From NCBI GenBank assembly GCA_046328335.1, contig JAXLWU010000008.1, forward strand, positions 62,001 through 126,000: a stretch of 64,000 bases of DNA. Direction: 5' to 3'. Shown piece by piece: positions 8,756 to 16,373 of this stretch. The notes beneath the pieces are model-generated. The model made no database searches, was not told the origin of the DNA, and saw only the letters and a list, made by a program, of their open reading frames with translations. This DNA is from JACCXM01 sp046328335 (GTDB lineage Bacteria; Chloroflexota; Chloroflexia; Thermomicrobiales; UBA6265). The position numbers and the translations under genes were made by a program. Each line of letters opens with the position of its first letter. The stretch's first letter is position 1.

Positions 8756-8837
8756 TTCCCGGTTCTGGGATGAAAACGGAGTTGAGATCGGCGCACGCCT
8801 TCCGACTCTCGATCTCTCGATAGAGAGCAGTGTGCGA

Positions 8838-8950
8838 AAGCCGTGTCATGCCGAGCCGCCGCGCCGCATCTCGAGATGAGTTGCACTGAGGATCAACGCC
8901 GAGGTCCCTCCTTCGTCGGGACGACACACCGGGCGCTCGTCGAAATGACA
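8838..8950. repeat. Family A palindromic repeat
   Basis: The left arm begins GTGTCATGCCGAGCCGCCGC. The right arm is CGCCGAGGTCCCTCCTTCGT followed by CGGGACGACAC (8898-8928). It fills much of the 315-base gap between the HIT remnant and the next gene. The rest of that gap (8951-9070) shows nothing further that I can name. Confidence 0.8.
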
Positions 8951-9070
8951 CACCGTCGGCACGTCACTGGAGGGCCCTTCAGGGTCCTTTCGTCGTATTA
9001 GCCGGGTGCGTTAGCGGCCGGCGCCGCGACATCCTGCTCCGCGGTCGAACAGCCGGTGCACCCGCACCCC

Positions 9071-9808
9071 TCACGATGCAAGACTGCATGCCGAGGCCAC
9101 CCCGATCGGTCGGGTCTCACCGCGATCGCGCACCGCGATGGCATAGTGCTCGATCTGATAGGTCACTTTTCCGGCCAGGCGCGGCTCGCCATCGCCGGTC
9201 ATCCGCTCGTACCAGAAGAGCTCCAGCGTGACCAGATACGGCCCATAGCCGAGGAAGAACTGCGTTTCCGGGCCGCGGCTGTCAAAGACCGCGGCCCGAT
9301 TCTCTGCCGCGATGGTGCGCTGGGTCTCACCCTCCACGAGTGGCGCCCAGGCGCCGCTGGCGCGGTCCCACCTCGCGATCACCGCGCGCCAACCAACGAC
9401 CTGCTCGTCGACGCGGTCGGTGCTGTCCCGCGCGAACATGACGGGTGGCCGCACCTGCAGCCACGTTTCGCCGAGGGACCATGCCAGCGGCACCTCGAAG
9501 CGGCAGGTCGCCCCTGGGGACTCGCGGCTGTCGGTCAGGCCATGCCCACCTGTATTTCCGGCTTGTCCCAACTCGATCCCGGCACGGACTCTCTGAAGTG
9601 GCGCGGTGAGCAAGGCGAAGAGGCAGATCGCCAGGGCGAGTCGAGCAGGCGAGAAGAAAAGCCGGCGAGACGGCGAGTCGACAAGGAAGAGGATCGTCGT
9701 TCTCCTGACTCCTGACTCCCGACTCCTGACACCCGCCACCCGCCACCCGCCACCCGCCACCCGCCACCCGAAAGTGTTACCGTATCGTGCGATCGACAGG
9801 ATGTCCAC
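9071..9808 (-). CDS. Hypothetical exported protein with repeat-derived N-terminus
   Basis: An open frame of 245 codons. From about residue 50 it looks like an ordinary exported protein: a hydrophobic stretch (RLALAICLFALLTAPLQRV, about 56-74), then a soluble domain with QFFLGYGPYLVTLELFWYER and a C-terminus reading VTYQIEHYAIAVRDRGETRP. I do not recognise the family. The first 40 or so residues (for example GWRVAGGGWRVAG) are encoded by the family C microsatellite, and no ATG or GTG with a ribosome site lies after it. The original start has probably been overwritten, leaving either a start inside the repeat or a broken gene. The 9808 start is only the longest possibility. Confidence 0.5.
   Translation of the reverse strand: MDILSIARYGNTFGWRVAGGGWRVAGVRSRESGVRRTTILFLVDSPSRRLFFSPARLALAICLFALLTAPLQRVRAGIELGQAGNTGGHGLTDSRESPGATCRFEVPLAWSLGETWLQVRPPVMFARDSTDRVDEQVVGWRAVIARWDRASGAWAPLVEGETQRTIAAENRAAVFDSRGPETQFFLGYGPYLVTLELFWYERMTGDGEPRLAGKVTYQIEHYAIAVRDRGETRPIGVASACSLAS
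9620..9776 (-). repeat. Family C composite microsatellite
   Basis: Read on the minus strand it runs (GGGTGGC) about five times, then AGTCAGG-type heptamers about four times, then AGAACGACGATC, then CTCGCC-rich octamer-like units. The same ordered blocks recur on the plus strand at 20280-20460. It occupies the whole interval upstream of the SMP-30 gene and reads into the 9071-9808 protein. Confidence 0.85.
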
Positions 9809-9822
9809 GGCGAGGGGATGGG

Positions 9823-10737
9823 ATGGCCGCGCACGAGTTTGTCTTTCTCGATGATCGCTTTCACCGGATCATCAACGCCACGGCACGGGTGCACAAACTC
9901 TTCGAGGGGTGCGCCTGGGCCGAGGGGCCGGCCTGGTCGCCGGGCTGGCGCTCCCTGGTCTGGAGCGATATTCCCAACGACCGCCAGTTGCGCTGGGACG
10001 AATCGAGCGGCACGGTCGGCATCTTTCGCTACCCGGCGGGGAACACGAACGGGAACACGGTCGATCGCCAGGGCCGCCTCCTCAGCTGCGAACATGGCGG
10101 GAGGCGGGTGAGCCGCACCGAGTTCGATGGCACCGTCACCACCATCGCCGATTCCTACCAGGGCAAACGGCTCAACAGCCCCAACGACATCGTCGTCAAA
10201 TCGGACGACACCATCTGGTTCACCGATCCCGCGTACGGCATCGAGTCCGATTACGAGGGAAACAAGGAACCGATGGAGCAGGAGGGCTGCCACGTCTACC
10301 GCGTCGATCCGAAGACGCTCGATATCGAGATCGTCGCCGGTGATTTCGTGCGGCCGAACGGCATCGCCTTCTCCCCGGACGAATCGCTCCTCTACGTGTC
10401 AGACACCGGGGCCACGCACGCCGCGGACGGGCCGCGCCACATCCGGCGCTTCACGGTCAACCCGGACAACACCCTTTCCGGGGGCGAGGTCTTCGCGACC
10501 TGCACCGAAGGGTTCTTCGACGGCTTCCGCCTCGATGTCGAAGGCCGCATCTGGACGAGCGCCGAGGACGGCGTCCACGTCTATGAACCGGACGGCACGC
10601 TGATTGGCAAGGTGCTGGTGCCGGAAGTCGTCGCCAACGTCGAGTTCGGCGGCGCGAAGCGGAACCACCTCTTCATCTGCGGCACCACCTCGCTCTACAC
10701 GGTCAAGGTGATGACCAACGGGGCGAAACGCATCTGA
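9823..10737 (+). CDS. SMP-30/gluconolactonase family lactonase
   Basis: A 304-residue six-bladed beta-propeller of the SMP-30/gluconolactonase family, predicted to open sugar lactones with a bound divalent metal. Family features visible are EGPAWSPGWRSLVWSDIPND near the N-terminus (the first Glu is a metal ligand), NGNTVDRQGRLLSCEHGGRR, LNSPNDIVVKSDDTIWFTDP, RPNGIAFSPDE and DGFRLDVEGRIWTS. I chose the ATG at 9823, preceded by GAGGGG, over the longer frame at 9787. It overlaps the acetyltransferase gene by one base. Its promoter region is largely replaced by the family C repeat. Confidence 0.92.
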   Translation: MAAHEFVFLDDRFHRIINATARVHKLFEGCAWAEGPAWSPGWRSLVWSDIPNDRQLRWDESSGTVGIFRYPAGNTNGNTVDRQGRLLSCEHGGRRVSRTEFDGTVTTIADSYQGKRLNSPNDIVVKSDDTIWFTDPAYGIESDYEGNKEPMEQEGCHVYRVDPKTLDIEIVAGDFVRPNGIAFSPDESLLYVSDTGATHAADGPRHIRRFTVNPDNTLSGGEVFATCTEGFFDGFRLDVEGRIWTSAEDGVHVYEPDGTLIGKVLVPEVVANVEFGGAKRNHLFICGTTSLYTVKVMTNGAKRI

Positions 10738-11267
10738 TGCCCCCGCCGCCGAGCCAGCGCCTTGCCTTCGTTCCCCTCACCATCCCCGCGCTGGAGGCGC
10801 TCATGGCGCGTGACCGAGCGGCGCTGGAGACGGAGACGGGAGCGGTGTTTCGGGAACCATTGACAGCGCCGCCGGATACGGACGACGCCTTGCCGTTCAT
10901 GCGCGACACCCTGCGCGATCACCCGGAGACCGCCTTCTGGGGACCGTACCTGCTCGTGCTACGCGAGACGCGAACAGCAGTTGGCGCGGCGGGATTCTTT
11001 GTCAACGCCGACGCGCCCGATACCGTCACCCTCGGCTATGGCGTCTATCCTGCGTATCAGCGCCAGGGGATCGCCTCGGAAGCGGCCATGGCCATGACCG
11101 CCTGGGCCGTGACCCAACCGGGGATCAGCCGCGTGCAGGCGACCATTCCGCCGTGGCACGTCGCCTCGCAGAAGGTGGCGGCCAGTGCCGGAATGCGGAA
11201 CACGAAACGCCTCGAGACCGATCCGGACGAGGGATCGGTCGAAGTCTGGGAACGGTTGCGGGACTGA
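10737..11267 (+). CDS. GNAT family N-acetyltransferase
   Basis: A 176-residue GNAT acetyltransferase of the RimJ/RimL-like kind, which moves an acetyl group from acetyl-CoA to an amine. The CoA-binding loop is visible as GVYPAYQRQGIASEAAMAMT (about 100-119), preceded by the strand DTVTLGYGV and followed by VQATIPPWHVASQKVAASAG, the typical 'N-x-x-S-xx-xx-x-G' region with the usual Asn replaced by His-Val-Ala. The start ATG overlaps the lactonase stop (TGATG), so the two are co-translated. The substrate is unknown. Confidence 0.85.
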   Translation: MPPPPSQRLAFVPLTIPALEALMARDRAALETETGAVFREPLTAPPDTDDALPFMRDTLRDHPETAFWGPYLLVLRETRTAVGAAGFFVNADAPDTVTLGYGVYPAYQRQGIASEAAMAMTAWAVTQPGISRVQATIPPWHVASQKVAASAGMRNTKRLETDPDEGSVEVWERLRD

Positions 11268-11355
11268 ATTGAGCCAATTCGAGCGTAGATCGGTCAGGGA
11301 AGAAGATTTGCTCGCCCCGCGCAAGAGTGATGCGGGACGCCCCGGCGAGCGGCGG

Positions 11356-12717
11356 ATGATTCCGGATCGGAATCGAAAAAGATGCTGGCACCGATCTCGG
11401 GTAACGGGGGCATCATCCCTCCGATCCTGGCGTGGCGTGGCCGCGGCAATTGCGGTATCGCTCCTGCTTGTTGCCCCCGTGGTTGCGCAGGATGCGGCGC
11501 TCGAATCGGAATTGGACCGCATTGCGAAGGAGACGGCGGAGATTCGCGGATTGCCGCCGCTCGCCGAGATCGACGACGTGTTCGTGACGCGCGATCAATT
11601 ACTGGCGATGATGCCCGGCATGATCGCGGAGGACCTGGATCCTGCCGAGGCAAAGGCCCAGGCGCGGGCGCTGATCGCGCTCGGCCTCCTACCGGAAGGC
11701 ACCGATCTCTACGATCTCACCGTCCGGTTGCTGGGCGAGCAGGCCGCCGGCTTCTACGACCCGCGGACGGATGAAATGCTCGTCGTTTCCGAGGGCAGCG
11801 ATGAACTGGGCGGCGAGGAGTACTTCTACTCCCACGAGGTGGTGCACGCGCTCCAGGATGCGAATCTCGACCCCAACGACAAGATGGAAGAGATGACCGG
11901 GCTCAATGGGGACGCCGATCTCGCCGCGCTCGCGGTGTATGAAGGCGACGCGGTCGTCACCTCGAACGCCTACCTCGAAAAGCACCCCGGGTTGGCGCTG
12001 GAGATCGTGGCCACCGCCGCGACCGACTATCCCGAGCTGGACGCGGCGCCCGGGGCCATGGCGGCCGCCTTGCTTTTCCCGTACACCGACGGCGCGTCAT
12101 TTATCGAGCGGCTCCGTGGCGAGGGTGGCTGGGACGCCGTCAATGCCGCCTACGCCGACTTCCCGGCATCGACCGAGCAGGTGCTCCACCCCGCCAAGTA
12201 CCTGGAGCGCGATGCTCCGGCGGAGGTGCCGCTGCCCGAGGCGTCGGTGCTGGGTCGGGATTGGACCCTGGTCGATGACGACACCTTGGGCGAATTTCAA
12301 ACCGGCCTACTCCTCGCCAATCTGGCTCCGGGCGAGGGGTTCAACGAGGTCACCGGGGAGATCGCCATTCCCGAGGCGGCGCGGAACGCCGCGGCCGGCT
12401 GGGACGGCGACCGCTACGCGCTCTGGTCCGATGACGCGAACGATGTCCTCGTCTGGCGTTCGGTCTGGGATACCGAGTCCGATGCCCGCGCCTTCAGCCG
12501 CGCCCTGGCGCAGTTCGAGCAAACGCGCTTCGCTGGGGCCTTCAATGGCGAGACTCCGGACGACGTGGCCCTGCTCACCCCGAAAATCGCCGCTCGTATC
12601 CAGCTGGATGGCCAGGAAGTCCGCTACGTCCAGGCGCCAACCCTCACCCTGGCGGACGCCGCTATCGCCGCGCTGCAATCGGCGCCCGCCCCCGATCCCC
12701 GTCCCGGTCCTGACTGA
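11356..12717 (+). CDS. Secreted zinc metallopeptidase-like protein (HEVVH)
   Basis: A 453-residue protein with a long N-terminal basic region and signal helix (about 28-45, AAAIAVSLLLVAPVVAQ, likely cleaved after AQ). A zinc-binding motif HEVVH lies at about 160-164 within EYFYSHEVVHALQDANLD, and a downstream YEGDAV (about 195-200) could supply the third Glu ligand. This places it with gluzincin-type peptidases, but I cannot name the family. The C-terminus is an Ala/Pro tail ending APAPDPRPGPD. The start at 11356 leaves the signal helix intact; the frame runs further upstream but overlaps the acetyltransferase gene. A decayed copy of its 3' end lies at 13861-13935. Confidence 0.75.
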   Translation: MIPDRNRKRCWHRSRVTGASSLRSWRGVAAAIAVSLLLVAPVVAQDAALESELDRIAKETAEIRGLPPLAEIDDVFVTRDQLLAMMPGMIAEDLDPAEAKAQARALIALGLLPEGTDLYDLTVRLLGEQAAGFYDPRTDEMLVVSEGSDELGGEEYFYSHEVVHALQDANLDPNDKMEEMTGLNGDADLAALAVYEGDAVVTSNAYLEKHPGLALEIVATAATDYPELDAAPGAMAAALLFPYTDGASFIERLRGEGGWDAVNAAYADFPASTEQVLHPAKYLERDAPAEVPLPEASVLGRDWTLVDDDTLGEFQTGLLLANLAPGEGFNEVTGEIAIPEAARNAAAGWDGDRYALWSDDANDVLVWRSVWDTESDARAFSRALAQFEQTRFAGAFNGETPDDVALLTPKIAARIQLDGQEVRYVQAPTLTLADAAIAALQSAPAPDPRPGPD

Positions 12718-13053
12718 ACGCATGACTGATCTTTTCTGACATTCGATCATGGCGTCGCCTCACCCCTGGCCTTGGCCTCCTGCCAAGCTTCCCTCCCGTG
12801 CCTCCCCGCAGCGAGTAGGGGAGTCACCAGCGACCCGGGAGAGCGGCTCGATACCTCTCCATCTGGGAACCACGCGACAGTCGTCATTCGGATTCCGTGC
12901 GACGCGCCGCCCGGGTATTCTTCACTGCCTCCGCGATCCATTGTGGGCAATTGACGGTATCCTCAGCATGCATCTCGTCGCGCCACACCCATGGCATCGG
13001 GACAAGACGGTGACGAACAGGGCCAGACCATTGCAGAAATGAGAGCAATCGAT
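12718..13053. other. Intergenic region with decayed family B repeat
   Basis: The stretch 12750-12860 (TCACCCCTGGCCTTGGCCTC, then CTTCCCTCCCGTGCCTCCCC and GAGAGCGGCTCG) resembles a worn copy of the family B block at 48805-48905. Its arms no longer pair well. The remaining bases up to the antitoxin gene show no convincing promoter. Confidence 0.45.
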
Positions 13054-13302
13054 ATGAGAACCGTCGAAGCAACCGAAGCGGAATCGCAGTTCCGCGCTCT
13101 CCTGCTGGAGGTGACTGACGGCGGCACGGTAGAGATCACCGATCATGGCGTTCCTGTCGCGCGCCTCATCCCGGTTCAACACGACATCGCAGACGCCTTA
13201 TCGGCTCTCCAGGAATGGCGGAAGATTCGCCAGGCGAACAACATCATCCTTGGCGAGGGCATCACAGTCCGAGATTTGATCGAAGAAGGCCGCCGTTGGT
13301 GA
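13054..13302 (+). CDS. Type II antitoxin, Phd/YefM (prevent-host-death) family
   Basis: An 82-residue antitoxin with the Phd/YefM pattern: EAESQFRALLLEVTDGGTVE then ITDHGVPVARLIP. It would bind and neutralise a PIN-domain toxin and repress its own promoter. I chose the ATG at 13054, which has GAGAG at 13041 and aligns with the paralogue at 14530. In-frame ATGs at 13039 and 12991 are also open. The partner toxin gene directly downstream is broken by two stop codons, so this antitoxin is now an orphan, though it might still act on the second module's toxin. Confidence 0.85.
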   Translation: MRTVEATEAESQFRALLLEVTDGGTVEITDHGVPVARLIPVQHDIADALSALQEWRKIRQANNIILGEGITVRDLIEEGRRW

Positions 13303-13715
13303 TCTGCGTTCTCGATGCCTCGGTCGCACTGGCTTAGTCATTCGAGGACGAAGTCTCCCCATATGCCGAGCTAGTCATGGAATCGGTCGCGAGAGCAGGC
13401 GCGATCGTCCCCATGGTCTGACCGCTCGAAGTTCAGAACGCTCTCCTGATCGCGGTTCGTCGCGGCCGAACGGAGCAACCGCTCGTCCTGCGACTCCTTG
13501 AAGTGTTCGATCGCCTGCCGATCGAGATCGACAATCAATCCGTCCGTGGCCCTGCTGGGCAGCGGTTGTTCAATCTGGGTTTCGCATATCGGCTTTCCGT
13601 CTACGATGCCACCTATCTGGAACTCGCGATCCGGCAAGGATTGCCGCTCGCGACGCAAGATCGACGGTTGACCGAAGGAGCTGAGGCAACAGGAGTCACG
13701 ATCCTCGATCTCTAG
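13299..13715 (+). pseudogene. VapC-like PIN toxin, inactivated by two nonsense codons
   Basis: Starting at a GTG that overlaps the antitoxin stop, the frame reads VICVLDASVALA, then TAG (13335-13337), SFEDEVSPYAELV..., then TGA (13419-13421), PLEVQNALL..., and continues unbroken to 13715 (VYDATYLELAIRQ, LATQDRRL). Alignment with the intact paralogue at 14890-15309 puts both stops at conserved Trp codons (LAW and WPMEV positions), so each is a one-base TGG change. The PIN acidic residues (D in LDAS, D in VYDA, D in TQDRRL) are all kept. No frameshift is present, which suggests recent inactivation. Confidence 0.85.
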
Positions 13716-13860
13716 ACGGCCCCGTTGCGAAGAACGCAAAGCACCCTGGAGGACCCGCGATACCCGTTCAATGACCGCAGAAGCTTTCCGGTCGACGACC
13801 GATCCGGGCGATGACGGATAGTGAATGGGATGGAACGGTCTTGCCCAATCATCCGCGTGA

Positions 13861-13935
13861 TCGCTGCCAGCAGACGCCGCCATCGCAGCGTTGCCATCGG
13901 AGTCCGCACCCGATCCCCTTCCCGGTCCGGACTGA
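13861..13935 (+). pseudogene. Decayed copy of the metallopeptidase 3' end
   Basis: The frame LPADAAIAALPSESAPDPLP ending GPD-stop closely matches the C-terminus LADAAIAALQSAPAPDPRPGPD of the protein encoded at 11356-12717. An in-frame TGA stands just before it (13858-13860). The similarity is plain at the nucleotide level (GCAGACGCCGCCATCGCAGC versus GCGGACGCCGCTATCGCCGC). It sits in the 337-base gap 13716-14052, where I see no other gene. Confidence 0.6.
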
Positions 13936-14052
13936 TCGGGCTTGGGATGCGCCCAGCGGTCGAGAAGCTGAGAATCGTAACCATGTTCCATCATCGCGGC
14001 GGGGTATTCTGTCATCCATTATTCGCTTGACCAGAGCCGAGGAGCACGCATC

Positions 14053-14373
14053 ATGCATGAATCCAGGTTTGATGAAGTCACGCGCCACGCGAGTGTGCTT
14101 GCCGACCGTCGCGGTTCGTTGAAGGCGCTCGGGTCAGCGGCGGTTCTCGCCGCGCTTCCCTTCGCACCCGAAACCGCGAAGGCCGGCAGGAAGAAAAAGA
14201 AGCAGTGCGTCAAGGATGCCGTCCAGTGCGCGAACTCCTTCGCGACGTTCTGCAACGGGGAGGCGAATCCGGATGGCTGCAACAATTCGGCCGCGCAGTG
14301 CTGCGCCAATCTGAAAACTTGTGACACAGCGAGGGCGATCAGCTGCATTATCAGCACCTTTCTCCTCCCGTGA
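14053..14373 (+). CDS. Small Tat-exported Cys-rich protein
   Basis: A 106-residue protein with a twin-arginine signal (ADRRGSLKALGSAAVLAALP, about 22-41), a Lys-rich cleavage region (AGRKKKKQ) and a mature part with eight cysteines within about 50 residues, including one CC pair. Export through Tat and disulfide formation outside the cell are inferred. Similar short proteins, a Tat signal followed by a basic stretch and spaced cysteines, are common in this bacterial group but have no assigned function. It sits between two toxin-antitoxin modules. The C-terminus ends in a hydrophobic SCIISTFLLP. Confidence 0.75.
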   Translation: MHESRFDEVTRHASVLADRRGSLKALGSAAVLAALPFAPETAKAGRKKKKQCVKDAVQCANSFATFCNGEANPDGCNNSAAQCCANLKTCDTARAISCIISTFLLP

Positions 14374-14491
14374 TTTCCACACTCGGCTGGCTGCAACGAT
14401 TCAGAAGGTCCTGAACCTCCCGGTCGTTCGGTCCCTGAAATGAGGAAAAAGCGCGCCTCTTGTGTTCGTGAATTGTGGCGATGTCAGAGTT

Positions 14492-14513
14492 TAGACTTGT
14501 TGTAGACTAGACT
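14492..14513. promoter_or_regulatory. TAGACT direct repeats, candidate antitoxin operator
   Basis: TAGACT occurs at 14492, 14503 and 14508, just upstream of a strong ribosome site (GGAGG at 14519-14523) for the antitoxin gene at 14530. Clustered short repeats at this place are where a Phd/YefM antitoxin would bind to repress its own operon. No equivalent was seen before the first antitoxin gene. Confidence 0.45.
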
Positions 14514-14529
14514 TCCTCGGAGGCCGCCA

Positions 14530-14775
14530 ATGAAAACGATCGGTGCGTTCGAAGCGAAGGTTCACTTCAGCGAATTGCTGCGTGATGTCGAAAATGGCGA
14601 GACGATCGTCATCACGCGACATGGGCATCCAGTCGCCCAGATCGCTCCGCTTGGCAAGTCCGCCGACAGCGCTGAAGCCGCGATGCAGGAAATCCATCGA
14701 TTGCGGCGCGAACTGCGCCCCACACTTGACGGCATCACCATTCGCGAACTGATCGAGGACGGCCGCCGGTATTGA
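14530..14775 (+). CDS. Type II antitoxin, Phd/YefM (prevent-host-death) family
   Basis: An 81-residue antitoxin with the family core AKVHFSELLRDVENGETIVI followed by TRHGHPVAQIAPL. The C-terminal half is a helix (about 47-70) ending in ITIRELIEDGRRY, which would wrap the toxin. It is a paralogue of 13054-13302; both end in IR/VRDLIEEGRRW-like tails. The start has an excellent GGAGG site. The toxin gene begins 114 bases downstream rather than overlapping, unlike the first module. Confidence 0.88.
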   Translation: MKTIGAFEAKVHFSELLRDVENGETIVITRHGHPVAQIAPLGKSADSAEAAMQEIHRLRRELRPTLDGITIRELIEDGRRY

Positions 14776-14889
14776 TCTCCAGCCGCACCCGCTACACCGT
14801 GGAGCGACACGGAACCTGTCTCCGCCGGGGGCGTGAATGCGCAACGATCGATCCGTGGTCATCTGGATCGCGCTAAAGGCACGCCTGCG

Positions 14890-15309
14890 ATGACGCAGAT
14901 GGTGCTCGATGCATCGGTGACGCTGGCATGGGTATTCAAGGACGAGTTTTCCGAGTATGCCACTCGCATTGCCGCCATTCTCCATTTGGACGTGGCATTT
15001 GTTCCCGCCATCTGGCCAATGGAGGTAACCAATTCCATCCTTTCGGCAACTCGCCGCGGTCGCCTTGCGCCCTATCGGGCGTACGATTTTCTCAACGAGA
15101 TTGGGAAGTTGAGGATCGAAATCGACCGCGAGCAGCACTGGCAAATGGTTGCCCAGTCAGCCCTCGATGGAGGACTGCGCTATGGGGTGTCTGCGTACGA
15201 TGCGAGCTACTTGGACCTTGCGTTGCGCCGTGGACTGCCGCTCGCGACGCAGGACCGGCGGCTGGCTGAAGCGGCACTGGCTGCCGGAATCCCCATGCTG
15301 GAACTATAG
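14890..15309 (+). CDS. vapC: Type II toxin VapC, PIN-domain ribonuclease
   Basis: A 139-residue PIN-domain protein predicted to be a Mg-dependent RNase that halts translation when free of its antitoxin. The acidic residues expected at the active site are visible: Asp in MVLDASVTLAW, Glu in WPMEVTNSIL, Asp in VSAYDASYLDLA and Asp in LATQDRRLAEAA. I chose the ATG at 14890, which places the first strand at the N-terminus as is usual. A longer frame from 14833 is open. It is intact, unlike the copy at 13299-13715, and converges on the azlD gene with only 24 bases between them. Confidence 0.9.
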   Translation: MTQMVLDASVTLAWVFKDEFSEYATRIAAILHLDVAFVPAIWPMEVTNSILSATRRGRLAPYRAYDFLNEIGKLRIEIDREQHWQMVAQSALDGGLRYGVSAYDASYLDLALRRGLPLATQDRRLAEAALAAGIPMLEL

Positions 15310-15333
15310 AAGGCATCCGCAGGAAACGGATCG

Positions 15334-15645
15334 TCACCCACCGGACAGGGCGCGCACACCCCAGTAGACGGTCATCCCCACCAGCAGCGCCGCCCACAAT
15401 GCTCCGCTGCGCAGCGCCACGACGCCCGTGCAGAGGGCGGCGATCAGCCGCGGCGCCAGTTCTCCTGGCGCCGCCAGTCCGGGCACGATCAGCGCGGCGA
15501 AGGCGGCGATCGGGACATAGTGCAGGGCGCGCGTCACAATCTGCGGCGCCCGCCGGCTCCCAAGAAAAAACCCGGAAACCCGGGTGAGATAGGTCACGAG
15601 CGCCAGGGCCAGGATCAGCAATCCATGCTCCAGGCTGACTGTCAT
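15334..15645 (-). CDS. azlD: AzlD family membrane protein
   Basis: A 103-residue membrane protein with about four hydrophobic segments. It starts MTVSLEHGLLILALALVTYL and includes the family motif LTRVSGFFLGSR and a long middle helix. AzlD pairs with AzlC to form a branched-chain amino acid exporter. The ATG at 15643-15645 overlaps the azlC stop by four bases, and the longer frame upstream is a read-through of azlC in another frame. It is the last gene of a three-gene operon that begins with an ATP-grasp ligase. Confidence 0.9.
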   Translation of the reverse strand: MTVSLEHGLLILALALVTYLTRVSGFFLGSRRAPQIVTRALHYVPIAAFAALIVPGLAAPGELAPRLIAALCTGVVALRSGALWAALLVGMTVYWGVRALSGG

Positions 15646-16373
15646 CGCGTGCGACCCCGGCCCGCGGGCAGGAGCGCACCGAGCAGGGCGGCGATCACCA
15701 CGCTGACAACGATAGCGGGACCCGATCCCAGCGGACCGCGCAGCATCAAGGCCCCCACCCCGGCAACGGCGGCCACGAGAAAGTCCCACCGGGCACGCAG
15801 CAACGGCAGCAAGAGCGTCAGGAACGAGAGTGGGAAGATGACATCCAGACCGATCGCGGCGGGATCGGGCAGGAGTTGCCCAAGCGCGATGCCGATCAGC
15901 GCGGAGAAGACCCAGGTGAGGTAGAGAATGCCGTTGGTGCCCCAGAGAAAGGCATCGCTCCCTGCTCCTTGCGCCGCCGCCCGCGTCGCCAGTCCGTACC
16001 CCTCGTCGGTCACCGTCGCGGCCAGGATCGGTTTTGGCGGGCGCGTCTGCTCCGGAAGCCAGGTCGAGAGGGAGAGTCCGTAGAGAATATGGCGGAGATT
16101 CAGCCCGAGCGCGGTCAGGACGATCGCCACCGGACCGGAACCGGACGCGAGCAACCCGACGGTCGCTATCTGAGCACTCCCGGCAAAGACGGTCAGCGAG
16201 AAGAGGAAGGTTTCCAGCGGCGAGAACCCGGCGGCGCGCGCGCTGACTGCGATCGCCATGCTGAACGGGGCGACCCCGGGGAGGAGCGGCACCATGGCGA
16301 CGGCGCCACGGCGGACATCGTCACGCCAGGATGTCGCCAGTTCGGGCACCCGGAACGCGCCCGGCGCATTCAC
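15642..16373 (-). CDS. azlC: AzlC family branched-chain amino acid exporter subunit
   Basis: A 243-residue integral membrane protein of the AzlC family. The signature region is PLLPGVAPFSMAIAVSARAA (about 30-49), followed by FLFSLTVFAGSAQIATVGLL and LNLRHILYGLSLS. The start is a GTG (16371-16373) that overlaps the stop of the ATP-grasp gene (GTGA), so translation is coupled. With AzlD it should move branched-chain amino acids, or a related small compound, out of the cell. The coupled ligase hints that the cargo may be its product. Confidence 0.92.
   Translation of the reverse strand: MNAPGAFRVPELATSWRDDVRRGAVAMVPLLPGVAPFSMAIAVSARAAGFSPLETFLFSLTVFAGSAQIATVGLLASGSGPVAIVLTALGLNLRHILYGLSLSTWLPEQTRPPKPILAATVTDEGYGLATRAAAQGAGSDAFLWGTNGILYLTWVFSALIGIALGQLLPDPAAIGLDVIFPLSFLTLLLPLLRARWDFLVAAVAGVGALMLRGPLGSGPAIVVSVVIAALLGALLPAGRGRTR

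Noticed and set aside
9620..9776. CRISPR-like array of short repeats
   Set aside because: The units are 7-8 bases, tandem with no spacers, and there are no cas genes. It is a microsatellite.
12749..12954. Short frames in the gap after the metallopeptidase
   Set aside because: They read through a decayed family B repeat and have repeat-like Pro/Arg/Ser composition.
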